This document shows positions 29,512 through 40,159 of a DNA stretch of 64,000 bases, one piece after another (the first letter of the stretch is position 1; each line of letters begins with the position of its first letter). Source of the DNA: Superficieibacter electus. Its GTDB lineage: Bacteria; Pseudomonadota; Gammaproteobacteria; Enterobacterales; Enterobacteriaceae. The stretch covers positions 212,102-276,101 of the forward strand of contig NZ_PQGD01000007.1 of the NCBI RefSeq assembly GCF_002915575.1, written 5' to 3'. The translations under genes and the position numbers were made by a program. The notes under the pieces are model-generated. The model ran no database searches. It saw only the letters and a program-made list of their open reading frames with translations, and was not told the DNA's origin.

Positions 29512-30303
29512 ATGCCAGAAGGACCGGAAATTCGCCGTGCCGCAGACAATCTTGAAAAGGCGATCAAAGGTAAACCCCTTACCGATGCGTGGTTTGCCTT
29601 TCCCCAACTACAGTCTTTTGCGCCTGACCTGATCGGGGAAACGGTGGATACCATCGAAACGCGGGGTAAAGCACTGCTTACCCACTTTTCTAACGGACTG
29701 ACGCTTTACAGCCATAACCAACTCTACGGCATCTGGCGAGTCGTTAACGCGGCTGAAAATCCGCAGTCTACCCGTATACTCCGTGTCCGCCTGCAAACAG
29801 AAGATAAAGCCATTCTTCTTTACAGCGCGTCAGATATCGAAATGCTTACGGCAGACCAACTGGCGCAGCATCCTTTTTTATTGCGGGTTGGGCCAGACGT
29901 GCTGGACATGACGCTGACCGCAGAGGCGGTAAAAGAACGTCTGCTCTCGACACGCTTTCGTCGTCGTCAGTTTTCCGGGCTGCTGCTGGACCAGGCATTT
30001 CTGGCAGGATTGGGTAATTACCTGCGCGTGGAAATCCTCTGGCATAGCGCTCTGGCTCCGAATCATAAAGCAGCAGAACTGACGGACGAACAACTGAATA
30101 CACTTGCTGGCGCATTATTGGTCATCCCCCGGCTTTCCTATACTACCCGTGGCAGGGTTAACGAAAAACGTCATCACGGCGCGTTATTCAGTTTTAAGGT
30201 CTTTCATCGGGCGGGGAAAAAGTGCGAACGCTGCGGGGGCGTTATTGAAAAAACGACGCTGTCATCGCGGCCATTTTACTGGTGTCCCGGCTGCCAGAAA
30301 TAA
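29512..30303 (+). CDS. nei: Endonuclease VIII (DNA glycosylase/AP lyase)
   Basis: This 263-residue protein starts [14 protein letters not shown]. After removal of Met the N-terminal proline is the catalytic nucleophile, with Glu next to it. The lysine of ETRGKALL is conserved, as are the H2TH motif ([18 protein letters not shown]) and a C-terminal zinc finger with four cysteines (KCERCGG and FYWCPGCQ). It removes oxidised pyrimidines and nicks the abasic site. The start is fixed by the need for Pro at position 2 and by caggag before it. ATG 29488, eight codons upstream, would destroy the catalytic N-terminus. Confidence 0.97.
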   Translation: MPEGPEIRRAADNLEKAIKGKPLTDAWFAFPQLQSFAPDLIGETVDTIETRGKALLTHFSNGLTLYSHNQLYGIWRVVNAAENPQSTRILRVRLQTEDKAILLYSASDIEMLTADQLAQHPFLLRVGPDVLDMTLTAEAVKERLLSTRFRRRQFSGLLLDQAFLAGLGNYLRVEILWHSALAPNHKAAELTDEQLNTLAGALLVIPRLSYTTRGRVNEKRHHGALFSFKVFHRAGKKCERCGGVIEKTTLSSRPFYWCPGCQK

Positions 30304-30398
30304 TGTGTCGGGACAAGGGGGAGGGGGAAAAAATTGCCCTCCGGAATCAGGCCAGAAGTCGATTTACACTATCCGATGTGAGCATGTCAGAGTGTTTA

Positions 30399-30427
30399 AG
30401 TGTCCCTCAACGGTAGTGAGGGACACT
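30399..30427. terminator. Hairpin terminator after ybgO (and nei)
   Basis: An 11-bp perfect stem (agtgtccctca / tgagggacact) with a 7-base loop sits four bases beyond the ybgO stop, between convergent genes. Confidence 0.75.
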
Positions 30428-30430
30428 GCC

Positions 30431-31492
30431 TTAGTTATAGTTTATTTTGAACAACACAATGGTTTCGAATGGACCTGGTTCGACGGTGGCTCCGGCGACT
30501 TTCGATAACTCAGCCGTGTAGTTATTTTCATAGACCAGCATGTCGCTGGTAAAATCGGCATATTCAGCATATTTATTAAAGGTATATGCCTGGGCGTTAG
30601 GGTCCAGTATTCGCAACTGCAAACCATTGCCGATCAACAACGCCTTATCTTCATCAATCAGCGTTTCCTGGGTATAAAACGAGGACGTTACTTTAAAGCC
30701 ATCGGTACATTCGCCATCCTGTGTTTTGGTCGTTTTTATGCCAAACTGGCGGGTCATATTGTGCCGGGAAATATCCAACACGTTGAACCTGCCAAAATCG
30801 ATCACCTGATTTTCCGGAGTAATGGCGAAGTTAACGCTACAGTCCAGTACGCGAATATTTTGTAGGCCGTTAATATGATATTTCAGGTTTTTTGCCGTCG
30901 GGTCAACGTTGATCCCACCCTTACCATCAAATTGAACGATGACATAGTCGCTTAGAGGACTTTGATAATCATGAGGCGGCATTTCGCGGATTTTCACGTA
31001 CAAACGCATTCGGGCAATAAACGTTCGATAAGTATGAATGTTATTAGGGTCTTTCGAACAAAGCTTATACTCCCAGCCCATTTGTGCAATTTGTTCTGGG
31101 GTGTAAATCTTTATTTTTTCGGCGTCAATACATTGTGTGGTATCAATACTGCTTTTGCCGAGGCTGGAGTCATAATCAATCCCGTTGTAGGTCACGCCAA
31201 GCTGATAATATCGATCCTGAATGCCAGGGTAGGGGTTTACCCAGGCATAAACATTTTCTGCCATAAATCCGCTATCGGTGTTGTTATCGCAATAAACCGG
31301 GATTTTGATGTCATCTGACTCCCAAATCTTATCGCCGGGTTTAGCGTTATTCGGTACCGCAAAAGGATTAACCGTTTCAAATTTTTCCGTTTCGCCACCA
31401 GCAGAGCCAAAATAGCAGTCCAGCGCCAGCGCTGATTTCAACGGTATGAAAGCGACCACTATCAACAATAAGATACGCGCCCAACACGTCAT
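30431..31492 (-). CDS. ybgO: Fimbrial adhesin/tip-type protein YbgO
   Basis: This 353-residue exported protein is the last gene of a chaperone-usher operon. A signal peptide ends near AL in LKSALA. The mature part has paired cysteines (LDCYF with VYCDNN; CIDAEKI with KLCSKD; DCSVN with GECTDG) and ends in [25 protein letters not shown]. The alternating C-terminal pattern fits a donor-strand-accepting pilin domain. Its length and place match YbgO of E. coli, a poorly characterised fimbrial protein thought to be the tip adhesin. ATG 31492 overlaps the end of ybgP, favouring it over ATG 31534. Confidence 0.85.
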   Translation of the reverse strand: MTCWARILLLIVVAFIPLKSALALDCYFGSAGGETEKFETVNPFAVPNNAKPGDKIWESDDIKIPVYCDNNTDSGFMAENVYAWVNPYPGIQDRYYQLGVTYNGIDYDSSLGKSSIDTTQCIDAEKIKIYTPEQIAQMGWEYKLCSKDPNNIHTYRTFIARMRLYVKIREMPPHDYQSPLSDYVIVQFDGKGGINVDPTAKNLKYHINGLQNIRVLDCSVNFAITPENQVIDFGRFNVLDISRHNMTRQFGIKTTKTQDGECTDGFKVTSSFYTQETLIDEDKALLIGNGLQLRILDPNAQAYTFNKYAEYADFTSDMLVYENNYTAELSKVAGATVEPGPFETIVLFKINYN

Positions 31493-32220
31493 TTTGTCGC
31501 CTCCACGGGGGTAAGCGTACAATTTCCCTGGCATGAAAGAGTGGTCATTCTTAGCGCTCCGTAGTCATCCATATATCCCAGATAAAATGTGTTGCCTGAA
31601 TAGCCGGAGGTATGGGTACTGGCGCGACTAAATGGCGCAATCATCGTGCTTTGAAAACCGGGTAGCACTCCTTTTTTATCTTTTCCCAGATAAGCAATTG
31701 TCAAATAATACGGCGTCGGGTTTTCGAGCAAAAGATCGCCTCCCTGCTGAGAGACCTTTAACTGTAATTCAACGCGCTCGCCGGTTTTCTTACGTAATGC
31801 TGCGGGTCGCCAGAACAGTTTAATGCGGCTTTGGACAGCAATCTGTAATATTGCGGCATCACTTTTTTTCTCGGGCGTTGGCGGAATTTCACGCAGGTTA
31901 TAATAAAATAACGTTTCCCGATCGGTGGGGAGCTGAGCTACCGTATCCTGTTTAATAATCCTTACCTGCGTTGCCGCAGAAGGATTCACTCGCTGAATGG
32001 GCGGCAGGGCAGTCAGATACTCATCGGTCTTATTCCCTTTTTCATCCTCAATCCATGAATAGGCCAGATAGGGATCTTTCGGGCTTTGATTACTGATTTT
32101 AACGCTGGTCGCTTTATCTTTACTGTTGAAGATGACCCGGGTGCGATCGGGCACTAATGCTGCCTGGCTGCACAGACTAACTGCCAGTAAAAGCAGCGGA
32201 ATTTTTCGATAAATTGTCAT
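31489..32220 (-). CDS. ybgP: Periplasmic fimbrial chaperone YbgP
   Basis: This 243-residue PapD-type chaperone has a signal peptide of about 20 residues, then an immunoglobulin-like domain starting [35 protein letters not shown] and the basic [10 protein letters not shown] block are the usual subunit-binding parts. It folds pilin subunits in the periplasm and passes them to the usher YbgQ. It overlaps ybgO by four bases and lies 13 bp after ybgQ. Confidence 0.93.
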   Translation of the reverse strand: MTIYRKIPLLLLAVSLCSQAALVPDRTRVIFNSKDKATSVKISNQSPKDPYLAYSWIEDEKGNKTDEYLTALPPIQRVNPSAATQVRIIKQDTVAQLPTDRETLFYYNLREIPPTPEKKSDAAILQIAVQSRIKLFWRPAALRKKTGERVELQLKVSQQGGDLLLENPTPYYLTIAYLGKDKKGVLPGFQSTMIAPFSRASTHTSGYSGNTFYLGYMDDYGALRMTTLSCQGNCTLTPVEATK

Positions 32221-32233
32221 CTCTTTTCCTTAA

Positions 32234-34684
32234 TTAATGACAGGGAAGTAACAGGCGTTGGGTCACTTTCTCCAGCGCTTCGGGAAGGGTGATCTGGCAG
32301 GTATGATCCTCCCAGCGCACGATAAATGTCTGACCGCTGTCAACACCACTAAGCCAGGCGTGACCCTCTTCACTGACCATGCCGACCTCGGTTTCACTTT
32401 CTTTATGCACGACCACTGCGCCAAGAGGCGGAACGTTACCCGCAGTATCGCGGATAAGCACATTCACATTTTTCCCTGCACGCGAGGCCAGCGCTTTATA
32501 GCCGATGGAACCTTCGATCCAGGTTTCACGGATAGTATTTTCACTTACGGTCACACCATCGGGCAGCTCGTCCATATTGACTTCGATCGTGGTGGGCTGA
32601 TAACTGGAAATCATCGGCACCACGGCATACCCAAAGCGGTTGGTCAGGTCGCTGTCACCTGCGACGGGAATGTCAGCAATACCATCCGTGCTGACCATCA
32701 GGCGTGGCTCGTTGCCGGATGCCCGTCGGTGGAACGCGGCACCCTGTGGGGTTGCAGTAAATGAACCGCTCCAGCTGGTGCTCAACGAACTGTAATCATT
32801 GACGGCATAGTTGCCGGAAAGATCCCATTCACCGGCCGAAGCGATGTGGTCGTAGTTGGCACTAAACTGAGTGCCGTGGTCAGGACGACCGTTATCCATC
32901 CCGGCAGAGATACCCCAGGTATTATGTGGATCGGAAAAATCATTCCAGGAGAGACGGTGCGATGTACTACTGTTGTCCTGCATGTCGTAACCCAGGCGGT
33001 TATTATCGCCGATTGGCAGCGAGAGGGAGACATAAATCTGGTTGTCGTTATCGCTATCTTCGTAATGTGTAGTGCTGTAAGTGGTGGTAAGGGAAATGTT
33101 TTTCCATCTGCCAACGTCAAAGTTGAAACCGGCGCTGATATTTGCCGTGGTTGACGTATCTTCGTTCCACCAGCTCTGGCGTAAAATATTTACGCTCAGG
33201 TTCATATTGAGAGGGGATACCGGCTGGCTGGCTGTAAGGCTGATGGTCTGTTTTTCATCCTGAGTGTCATTATCGTTATACTGATGGTCAATGAAGTTGG
33301 CGTAACTATGAAAATGACGGTCTGAAAAGCGATAAGCCGCCAGCGATACCGTACTGTCGGTGGCATCGAAACGCTTACTGTAGTTGACGCGATAGCTAAA
33401 GCCCTTTTCCTCCTTGCCGTCATCAAACTGACTGCTGGCGCGAGTCACGTCAAACGAAATGGCACCCAGCCAGAGCATATTTTGTCCAATCCCCACCGCG
33501 CCGGAGCGGTAGTTATCGCCTGCGATTAATAACCCGCCATAAAGGGAGGTATTGGACAGCCAGCCCCAGGACACTTCATTGGTAATAAAAGTCTCATCAG
33601 CCGTATGGTGAGAGAGGGTAGGGCGAGCGCGTCCGGCGGCCGCTTTGTAACGGATTTGACCTTCACGCGTCAAAAACGGTGTCGAGGCCGCAGAAACCTG
33701 AAAGGTGTTTACCCGGCCATCTTCTTCCGTCACTTTCACATCCAGTGTCCCTTGTACTGACTGGTTTAAATCTTCAATCACAAACGGGCCGGGAGAGACT
33801 TTGGTCTGGTAAATTACGCGGCCAGAGTGGCTCACCGTCACGGTAGCATGGGTTTGTGCCACCCCGCTGATTTGCGGGGCATAACCGCGTAACTCCCAGG
33901 GCAGCATGCGATCGTCACTGGCCAGTGCAGCCCCGGTATACGAAAAGCCATCAAAAATATTCGAACTTAAATCGGTTTCGCCGAGCGTCATTCGGGCACC
34001 GATGGAGGGCAGAGGACGAAACAGATAAGTACGGGCGATCGAGCCATCACTGTCATTATGGCCATCGGTCTGCGTTTGACTATATTGATAGTCGCTGCGT
34101 AAGCGCCACGGCCCGGCATTAAGCCCTGCCGTACCGTAGGTATTTATATTCTGGCTACTGTCACCCTGGTCGGGACGATAAGTGCTGGCAAAGAGGTTAT
34201 AATCGAGCAGGAAACCAGGTATGCCCTCGCTCCAGGTTGAAGGGGGTGTCCAGGTTGCCGATTGCCATGTGAGCCATGCCTGTGGCACAGAAATGGTGAG
34301 CTGTTGATTTGCCTGATCGAAGGTAAAGGTTATTTCCGGATGCAAAGAGAAGTCTACGCAGCCATCGGTTTCTTTTAGCGCCTGACGGACTTCATCTTTT
34401 AAATTAAATTTATCCACGACCTCTGTCGATATACAGGGCTGGGTGGTATCTCCCACTTTCCTCCAGCGAACTTTTTGCCCTGAACTGATCTTATTACTGT
34501 TTATCACCAGGGTAACAAAATAGTCCCCTGGAGCAACAGCAGCGGGATCTTTGAGCAGTGAAAGATCGACGCTATTACGCATGGATTTATCCAGCACGTT
34601 AAGATTAAATTCAGCGGCCATAGCGGGCGAGGCAAGAAGAATACCGATCAGGAGCGATAAACGATGAATTTTCACAGCATCCAT
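32234..34684 (-). CDS. ybgQ: Outer-membrane fimbrial usher YbgQ
   Basis: This 816-residue FimD/PapC-type usher has a signal peptide ending SPAMA. It has an N-terminal periplasmic domain starting AEFNLNVLD, a large beta-barrel with plug (YRPDQGDSSQNINTYGTAGL, SDDRMLPWELRGYAPQISGVA, PGPFVIEDLNQS) and C-terminal domains. The paired cysteines CQIT and LLPC are at the end. It secretes and assembles pilin subunits at the outer membrane. The length is that of the family and no break is seen. It lies between the major pilin ybgD and the chaperone. Confidence 0.94.
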   Translation of the reverse strand: MDAVKIHRLSLLIGILLASPAMAAEFNLNVLDKSMRNSVDLSLLKDPAAVAPGDYFVTLVINSNKISSGQKVRWRKVGDTTQPCISTEVVDKFNLKDEVRQALKETDGCVDFSLHPEITFTFDQANQQLTISVPQAWLTWQSATWTPPSTWSEGIPGFLLDYNLFASTYRPDQGDSSQNINTYGTAGLNAGPWRLRSDYQYSQTQTDGHNDSDGSIARTYLFRPLPSIGARMTLGETDLSSNIFDGFSYTGAALASDDRMLPWELRGYAPQISGVAQTHATVTVSHSGRVIYQTKVSPGPFVIEDLNQSVQGTLDVKVTEEDGRVNTFQVSAASTPFLTREGQIRYKAAAGRARPTLSHHTADETFITNEVSWGWLSNTSLYGGLLIAGDNYRSGAVGIGQNMLWLGAISFDVTRASSQFDDGKEEKGFSYRVNYSKRFDATDSTVSLAAYRFSDRHFHSYANFIDHQYNDNDTQDEKQTISLTASQPVSPLNMNLSVNILRQSWWNEDTSTTANISAGFNFDVGRWKNISLTTTYSTTHYEDSDNDNQIYVSLSLPIGDNNRLGYDMQDNSSTSHRLSWNDFSDPHNTWGISAGMDNGRPDHGTQFSANYDHIASAGEWDLSGNYAVNDYSSLSTSWSGSFTATPQGAAFHRRASGNEPRLMVSTDGIADIPVAGDSDLTNRFGYAVVPMISSYQPTTIEVNMDELPDGVTVSENTIRETWIEGSIGYKALASRAGKNVNVLIRDTAGNVPPLGAVVVHKESETEVGMVSEEGHAWLSGVDSGQTFIVRWEDHTCQITLPEALEKVTQRLLLPCH

Positions 34685-34699
34685 ACCTGAAATGTATTA

Positions 34700-34722
34700 C
34701 AGGCGGCCGAACTGACCGCCTG
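34700..34722 (-). terminator. Intercistronic hairpin between ybgD and ybgQ
   Basis: A 7-bp stem (caggcgg / ccgcctg) with a 9-base loop lies 13 bp after the ybgD stop and 16 bp before the usher start. In fimbrial operons such hairpins partly stop transcription so that pilin exceeds usher. That role is inferred. Confidence 0.5.
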
Positions 34723-34734
34723 AGTGGTTACGCC

Positions 34735-35307
34735 TTATTTATAATCCAGAACATAAGTCGCATTTGCGGTAACTGCACCTGGCGTGGCAGGGGTAGTACC
34801 GCTGGCATCAATCACTTGCATCCATGCAAAGAAATTCAGGGTTTGACTAGAAGATGCCTCCAGGAGATTGATATCACTGGTCGGCTGGCCTAATGTCACC
34901 GGGGTCTGATCTTTATTCAGGATCATGACGCCCACACCCGTTGCTTCGCCAGTACTGGTATTATCCAGCATGAGCGTGCCCTCGGTTGTTCTTGCATCAC
35001 TATCAAAGGTGACGGCGACTTTGGAAATAGGGTCGCCTGAGCCATTATCTGAGTTAGCGAGATCGCAATTGATCAAGCGGATATTGACCGCTTTTGCGGT
35101 GGAATGCTTATCTGTATTAATGCGTTTGGTAGTAACCATACCTAAATCTATCGATTGATTGATATCATCAGGGTGGATTTCACAAGGTGCGTTGACAATT
35201 TCACCTTTAAAATGGAGTTCGCCAGAGCCTTGATCGTCTGCTGCATATGCTGAAGCAGAAAACAAAAGTGCAATGGAGATCCCTAACAAACTTTTTTGCA
35301 TTGACAT
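34735..35307 (-). CDS. ybgD: Major fimbrial subunit YbgD
   Basis: This 190-residue type 1-like pilin has a signal peptide ending ASAYA and a mature start ADDQGSGELHFKGEIVNAPCEIHP. The two pilin cysteines are in APCEIH and LINCDL. The end FVLDYK-like sequence (YVLDYK) carries the aromatic residue next to last that chaperones recognise. It is the first gene of the minus-strand fimbrial operon ybgD-ybgQ-ybgP-ybgO. ATG 35307 follows aagga at good spacing, whereas the longer frame from 35346 would bury the signal peptide. Confidence 0.92.
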   Translation of the reverse strand: MSMQKSLLGISIALLFSASAYAADDQGSGELHFKGEIVNAPCEIHPDDINQSIDLGMVTTKRINTDKHSTAKAVNIRLINCDLANSDNGSGDPISKVAVTFDSDARTTEGTLMLDNTSTGEATGVGVMILNKDQTPVTLGQPTSDINLLEASSSQTLNFFAWMQVIDASGTTPATPGAVTANATYVLDYK

Positions 35308-35652
35308 ACCAAATTCCTTATCAGTTAAAACATACCTCGCCCTCATGATAGATTATAATGTTAATTACTGAATTTATTTATACTTAAATTAATTTTTAGC
35401 GTGAGTAATTATTAATAATTTCATTTTAATCAAGAGGTTACGATGGTGGAAAAAATTGTCATTCATATTTTAAATGATTTTAGATGAAGTATAATGACAT
35501 TATACGTTCGAACACCCAATGAAGTAACATGCAAATTTAAGAATATATTTAGTAATGGAATGTGTTCACCGCGGATTTATCCGTTAATATATTTTTGGAA
35601 ATTATCATTTGGATAAATAAATGTATACCTGCAATGCCAACCGGGTTATGGG
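35308..35652 (-). promoter_or_regulatory. Very A+T-rich region upstream of ybgD
   Basis: About 345 bp upstream of the fimbrial operon hold no gene. The stretch is strongly A+T rich, with runs such as attattaataatttc, typical of promoters silenced by H-NS. No invertible-element repeats were noticed. Confidence 0.5.
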
Positions 35653-35682
35653 CAAAAAAAAGAACCCGACAAGGGGTTCTTT
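35653..35682 (-). terminator. Rho-independent terminator of gltA
   Basis: On the minus strand an 8-bp stem (aagaaccc / gggttctt) is followed by a run of eight T. It starts about 27 bp after the gltA stop. Confidence 0.9.
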
Positions 35683-35708
35683 TTCTGAAGAGGTGAATGA
35701 AAACGTAA

Positions 35709-36995
35709 TTAACGTTTCTCAACCCCGGATTTGAAATCGCGCTGGTCATAGCCGGTATACAACTGGCGCGGACGGGCAATTTTAATGCCGTCGTCGTGCA
35801 TCTCGTTCCAGTGGGCAATCCAGCCGACGGTACGCGCCATCGCAAAGATAACGGTAAACATCGACGACGGAATTCCCATCGCTTTAAGGATGATCCCGGA
35901 ATAGAAATCCACGTTCGGATACAGTTTGCGTTCGATAAAGTACGGATCGTTAAGGGCGATATTTTCCAGCTCCATCGCCACTTCCAGTAGATCGTCTTTG
36001 GTACCCAGTTCTTTCAGCACTTCATGACAGGTTTCACGCATCACGGTGGCGCGCGGGTCGTAATTCTTATACACGCGGTGACCAAAGCCCATCAGACGGA
36101 ACGAATCGTTCTTATCTTTGGCGCGACGCAGGAATTCCGGAATGTGTTTAACCGAACTGATTTCTTCCAGCATTTTCAGTGCCGCTTCGTTGGCACCGCC
36201 GTGCGCCGGTCCCCACAGCGAGGCAATACCCGCTGCGATACAGGCAAACGGATTCGCGCCGCTGGAACCTGCGGTACGGACCGTTGAGGTTGACGCGTTC
36301 TGCTCATGGTCAGCATGCAGGATCAGAATACGGTCCATTGCGCGCTCCAGCACCGGATTCACTTCATACGGCTCGCACGGCGTGGAGAACATCATATTCA
36401 GGAAGTTGCCGGCGTAGGACAGATCGTTGCGCGGATACACAAACGGCTGGCCGATAGAATATTTGTAACACATCGCGGCGACGGTCGGCATTTTGGACAG
36501 CAGACGGAACGCAGCGATTTCGCGATGGCGTGAATTGTTAACATCCAGTGAATCATGGTAGAACGCCGCCAGCGCGCCGGTCACGCCGCACAATACCGCC
36601 ATGGGATGTGAATCACGACGGAAACCGTGGAACAGACGAGTGATCTGCTCGTGGATCATGGTATGGCGGGTGACGATAGTCTGGAATTCTTCATACTGTT
36701 CCTGCGTCGGTTTTTCACCGTACAGCAGGATATAGCAGACTTCCAGATAGTTAGACCCGGTGGCCAGCTGGTCGATCGGGAAACCGCGATGCAGAAGAAT
36801 GCCTTCATCACCATCAATAAAGGTGATTTTAGATTCGCAGGATGCGGTGGAGGTAAAACCAGGATCGAAAGTGAATACGCCTTTTGATCCGAGACTACGG
36901 ATATCGATTACATCCTGACCCAGGGTGCCTTTTAGCACGTCCAGTTCAACAGCAGCATCACCGTTTAGAGTGAGGTTTGCTTTCTTATCAGCCAT
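35709..36995 (-). CDS. gltA: Citrate synthase (type II)
   Basis: This 428-residue enzyme condenses acetyl-CoA and oxaloacetate to citrate, the entry step of the TCA cycle. It has the N-terminal beta domain of the NADH-regulated hexameric type ([16 protein letters not shown]). The catalytic motifs are [14 protein letters not shown] (first His), [15 protein letters not shown] (second His) and YPNVDFYSG (Asp). It is divergent from sdhC across a long regulatory region and is one residue longer than E. coli GltA as remembered. Confidence 0.97.
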   Translation of the reverse strand: MADKKANLTLNGDAAVELDVLKGTLGQDVIDIRSLGSKGVFTFDPGFTSTASCESKITFIDGDEGILLHRGFPIDQLATGSNYLEVCYILLYGEKPTQEQYEEFQTIVTRHTMIHEQITRLFHGFRRDSHPMAVLCGVTGALAAFYHDSLDVNNSRHREIAAFRLLSKMPTVAAMCYKYSIGQPFVYPRNDLSYAGNFLNMMFSTPCEPYEVNPVLERAMDRILILHADHEQNASTSTVRTAGSSGANPFACIAAGIASLWGPAHGGANEAALKMLEEISSVKHIPEFLRRAKDKNDSFRLMGFGHRVYKNYDPRATVMRETCHEVLKELGTKDDLLEVAMELENIALNDPYFIERKLYPNVDFYSGIILKAMGIPSSMFTVIFAMARTVGWIAHWNEMHDDGIKIARPRQLYTGYDQRDFKSGVEKR

Positions 36996-37647
36996 TTACG
37001 GTCTCCTTAGCGCCTTATGCTTAAGACTGCCGCCAGCCGGATTTACCTTCAGCCTGAAGTTTAACGTGACCAGTTTGTTATGTGGCTTACGGCTCTGCGT
37101 ATAGAGGAAAAACCAGGGTACAGAGCGATGGGCGCTGGCAGGTACGCGTTAAAACTACACTGAAACAACGGTAAATCAGGGTGTTGCAATCCGAATAATT
37201 CAAACCTGTATATCACTAATACCTGTACTGATTACTGCGGTCAATATCATCTCACTGTTACATAACTTATTCGCAGGTGAAAGAGTGACCCCATAACTTT
37301 TACGCATTATATGACTTTTCGGCTAACGTTTGTAACAATAATGTTTAATATTTGTCAAATCAGATGATTAAATTTTAAAATAATGTTGTTATCGTGACCC
37401 GGATCACTGTTCGGCATAAAACCCGACAAACTATATGTAGGTTAATTGTAATGATTTTGTGAACATCCTATACTGCCGCCAGGTCTCCGGATAATCCTGC
37501 ACTCCCGAGCCACCCAGCGTAAGCCTGCGTCGTTTGAACTGGTCTCTACAGTTTTTTTCCATGACGTGAGGTTATAGAAAGGACGCTGTCTGACCCGCAC
37601 GCAGACCGGAGGAAGGGAACAATAAGAACAGCATGTGGGCGTTATTC
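36996..37647. promoter_or_regulatory. Divergent gltA / sdhC regulatory region
   Basis: These 652 bp hold no gene. They are A+T rich in the middle and serve gltA on the minus strand and sdhCDAB-sucABCD on the plus strand. In E. coli the region is controlled by ArcA, CRP and Fnr, and by small RNAs on the sdhC leader. A CRP-like site is visible at 37390-37411. The final stretch before sdhC keeps the atgtgggcgttattc sequence seen in E. coli. Confidence 0.75.
37390..37411 (+). promoter_or_regulatory. Putative CRP site upstream of sdhC
   Basis: GTGA (37394-37397), six bases, then TCAC (37404-37407) keeps the CRP core. Its position about 240 bp before sdhC matches the known dependence of sdh transcription on CRP in E. 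coli. Confidence 0.6.
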
Positions 37648-38037
37648 ATGATAAAAAATGTCAAAAAACAAAGACCTGTCAACCTGGATCTCACCACGAT
37701 CCGGTTTCCTGTAACGGCTATAGCGTCCATCCTCCACCGTGCTTCTGGCGTGATCACCTTCGTGGCGATCGGTCTGTTGCTGTGGCTGCTGGGCACCAGC
37801 CTCTCCTCGCCTGAGGGCTTTCTTACCGCATCGTCCATCATGGATAGCTTTTTTGTTAAATTCATTATGTGGGGCATTCTTACCGCGCTGGCGTACCACG
37901 CTGTCGGTGGGGTTCGTCACATGCTGATGGATGTCGGTTATCTGGAAGAAACCTTTGCCGCAGGGCAGCGTACCGCCTGGCTTTCTTTTGTTATCACTGT
38001 CGTGCTTTCAATTCTCGCAGGAGTCCTCGTATGGTAA
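37648..38037 (+). CDS. sdhC: Succinate dehydrogenase cytochrome b556 subunit
   Basis: This 129-residue inner-membrane subunit has three hydrophobic helices and the haem ligand His84 in ALAYHAVGG. Ser27 and Arg31 (SILHRASG) belong to the quinone site. It anchors the SdhAB catalytic part of complex II with SdhD. ATG 37648 gives the family length; ATG 37633 in frame adds MWALF. It overlaps sdhD by seven bases. Confidence 0.96.
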   Translation: MIKNVKKQRPVNLDLTTIRFPVTAIASILHRASGVITFVAIGLLLWLLGTSLSSPEGFLTASSIMDSFFVKFIMWGILTALAYHAVGGVRHMLMDVGYLEETFAAGQRTAWLSFVITVVLSILAGVLVW

Positions 38038-38378
38038 GTAACGCCTCAGCATTAGGACGCAACGGCGTACACGACTTCATTCTGGTTCGCGCTACGGCCA
38101 TTATCCTGACTTTGTATATCATTTACATGGTGGGTTTTTTTGCCATTACCAGCGACGTTACCTGGGAAGTCTGGTCTGGTTTCTTTGCTTCCGCTTTCAC
38201 CAAAGTGTTCACCCTACTGGCCCTGTTTTCTGTCTTGATCCATGCCTGGATTGGCATGTGGCAGGTGTTAACCGACTACGTTAAATCACTGGCGCTGCGT
38301 CTGACGCTGCAACTGGCAATTGTGATTGCCCTGGTGGCTTACGTTATTTATGGATTCGTTGTGGTGTGGGGTGTGTAA
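38031..38378 (+). CDS. sdhD: Succinate dehydrogenase membrane anchor subunit
   Basis: This 115-residue, three-helix protein starts [16 protein letters not shown] and contains His71 (haem ligand in [10 protein letters not shown]) and Tyr83 of the ubiquinone site. With SdhC it binds haem b and quinone in complex II. The start codon lies inside the end of sdhC and its stop overlaps the sdhA start (taatg), so translation is coupled. Confidence 0.96.
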   Translation: MVSNASALGRNGVHDFILVRATAIILTLYIIYMVGFFAITSDVTWEVWSGFFASAFTKVFTLLALFSVLIHAWIGMWQVLTDYVKSLALRLTLQLAIVIALVAYVIYGFVVVWGV

Positions 38379-40144
38379 TGAAACTGCCAGTCAGAGAATT
38401 TGATGCTGTTGTAATCGGAGCCGGTGGCGCAGGTATGCGCGCGGCACTGCAAATTTCCCAGAGTGGCCAGACTTGTGCGCTGCTCTCTAAAGTATTCCCA
38501 ACCCGTTCGCACACCGTATCCGCGCAGGGCGGTATTACCGTGGCGCTGGGCAACACCCATGAAGATAACTGGGAATGGCATATGTACGACACCGTTAAGG
38601 GGTCGGACTATATCGGCGATCAGGATGCTATCGAATATATGTGTAAAACCGGGCCGGAAGCGATTCTGGAGCTGGAACACATGGGGCTGCCGTTCTCGCG
38701 TCTTGACGATGGCAAAATTTATCAGCGCCCGTTTGGTGGCCAGTCGAAAAACTTCGGCGGCGAACAGGCGGCGCGTACCGCAGCGGCGGCGGACCGTACC
38801 GGACACGCCCTGCTGCACACCCTTTATCAGCAGAACCTGAAGAACAAAACCACTATTTTCTCCGAATGGTATGCGCTGGATTTAGTCAAAAATGAAGACG
38901 GTGCGGTGGTGGGTTGTACCGCGCTGTGCATTGAAACGGGTGAAGTGGTGTATTTCAAAGCCAAAGCGACGGTGCTGGCGACCGGCGGTGCCGGGCGTAT
39001 TTACCAGTCCACCACCAACGCGCATATCAATACCGGCGACGGCGTGGGCATGGCCCTGCGTGCCGGTGTACCAGTGCAGGATATGGAGATGTGGCAGTTC
39101 CACCCGACCGGTATTGCCGGAGCGGGCGTACTGGTCACCGAAGGTTGCCGTGGTGAAGGTGGTTATCTACTGAATAAACACGGCGAACGCTTTATGGAGC
39201 GTTATGCGCCAAACGCAAAAGATCTCGCGGGCCGTGACGTGGTCGCGCGCTCGATTATGATCGAAATCCGTGAAGGCCGCGGCTGTGAAGGTCCGTGGGG
39301 GCCGCACGCTAAACTTAAGCTCGACCACCTGGGTAAAGAGGTGCTTGAATCCCGCCTGCCGGGCATTCTGGAACTGTCACGCACCTTTGCCCACGTTGAC
39401 CCGGTCAAAGAGCCGATTCCGGTGATCCCGACCTGCCATTATATGATGGGCGGTATTCCGACTAAAGTGACTGGTCAGGCGTTAACGGTCAACGAGCAGG
39501 GTGAAGATGTGGTGATCCCGGGCTTGTTTGCGGTCGGTGAAATTGCCTGCGTATCGGTCCACGGCGCTAACCGCCTTGGCGGTAACTCGCTGCTTGACCT
39601 GGTGGTGTTTGGCCGCGCGGCGGGTCTGCATCTGCTGGAGTCCATCGCCGAACAGGGCGAACTGCGTGATGCCAGCGAAGACGACATTGAAAAATCGCTT
39701 GAGCGTCTTAACCGCTGTAACAACAACCGCGACGGTGAAGATCCGGTGGTTATCCGTAAAGCCTTGCAGGAATGTATGCAGCATAACTTCTCGGTGTTCC
39801 GCGAAGGCGATGCGATGGCGAAAGGGCTGGAGCAGCTTAAGCAGATCCGCGAGCGCCTGAAAAATGCCCGTCTGGATGACACCTCCAGCGAGTTCAATAC
39901 CCAGCGTGTTGAATGTCTGGAGCTGGATAACCTGATGGAAACCGCGTATGCGACGGCCGTTTCCGCCAACTTCCGTACCGAAAGCCGTGGCGCGCATAGC
40001 CGCTTTGACTATCCGGATCGTGATGATGAAAACTGGCTGTGCCATAGCCTGTATCTGCCGCAATCGGAATCCATGACGCGTCGAAGCGTCAATATGGAGC
40101 CGAAACTGCGTCCGGCGTTCCCGCCGAAGATTCGTACTTATTAA
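38378..40144 (+). CDS. sdhA: Succinate dehydrogenase flavoprotein subunit
   Basis: This 588-residue protein oxidises succinate to fumarate. It has the FAD-binding [14 protein letters not shown], covalent FAD attachment at His45 in [11 protein letters not shown], and catalytic blocks [29 protein letters not shown] and [10 protein letters not shown]. The length equals that of E. coli SdhA. It begins in the sdhD stop codon and is followed after 15 bp by sdhB. Confidence 0.97.
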   Translation: MKLPVREFDAVVIGAGGAGMRAALQISQSGQTCALLSKVFPTRSHTVSAQGGITVALGNTHEDNWEWHMYDTVKGSDYIGDQDAIEYMCKTGPEAILELEHMGLPFSRLDDGKIYQRPFGGQSKNFGGEQAARTAAAADRTGHALLHTLYQQNLKNKTTIFSEWYALDLVKNEDGAVVGCTALCIETGEVVYFKAKATVLATGGAGRIYQSTTNAHINTGDGVGMALRAGVPVQDMEMWQFHPTGIAGAGVLVTEGCRGEGGYLLNKHGERFMERYAPNAKDLAGRDVVARSIMIEIREGRGCEGPWGPHAKLKLDHLGKEVLESRLPGILELSRTFAHVDPVKEPIPVIPTCHYMMGGIPTKVTGQALTVNEQGEDVVIPGLFAVGEIACVSVHGANRLGGNSLLDLVVFGRAAGLHLLESIAEQGELRDASEDDIEKSLERLNRCNNNRDGEDPVVIRKALQECMQHNFSVFREGDAMAKGLEQLKQIRERLKNARLDDTSSEFNTQRVECLELDNLMETAYATAVSANFRTESRGAHSRFDYPDRDDENWLCHSLYLPQSESMTRRSVNMEPKLRPAFPPKIRTY

Positions 40145-40159
40145 TGCGGAGACAGGAAA

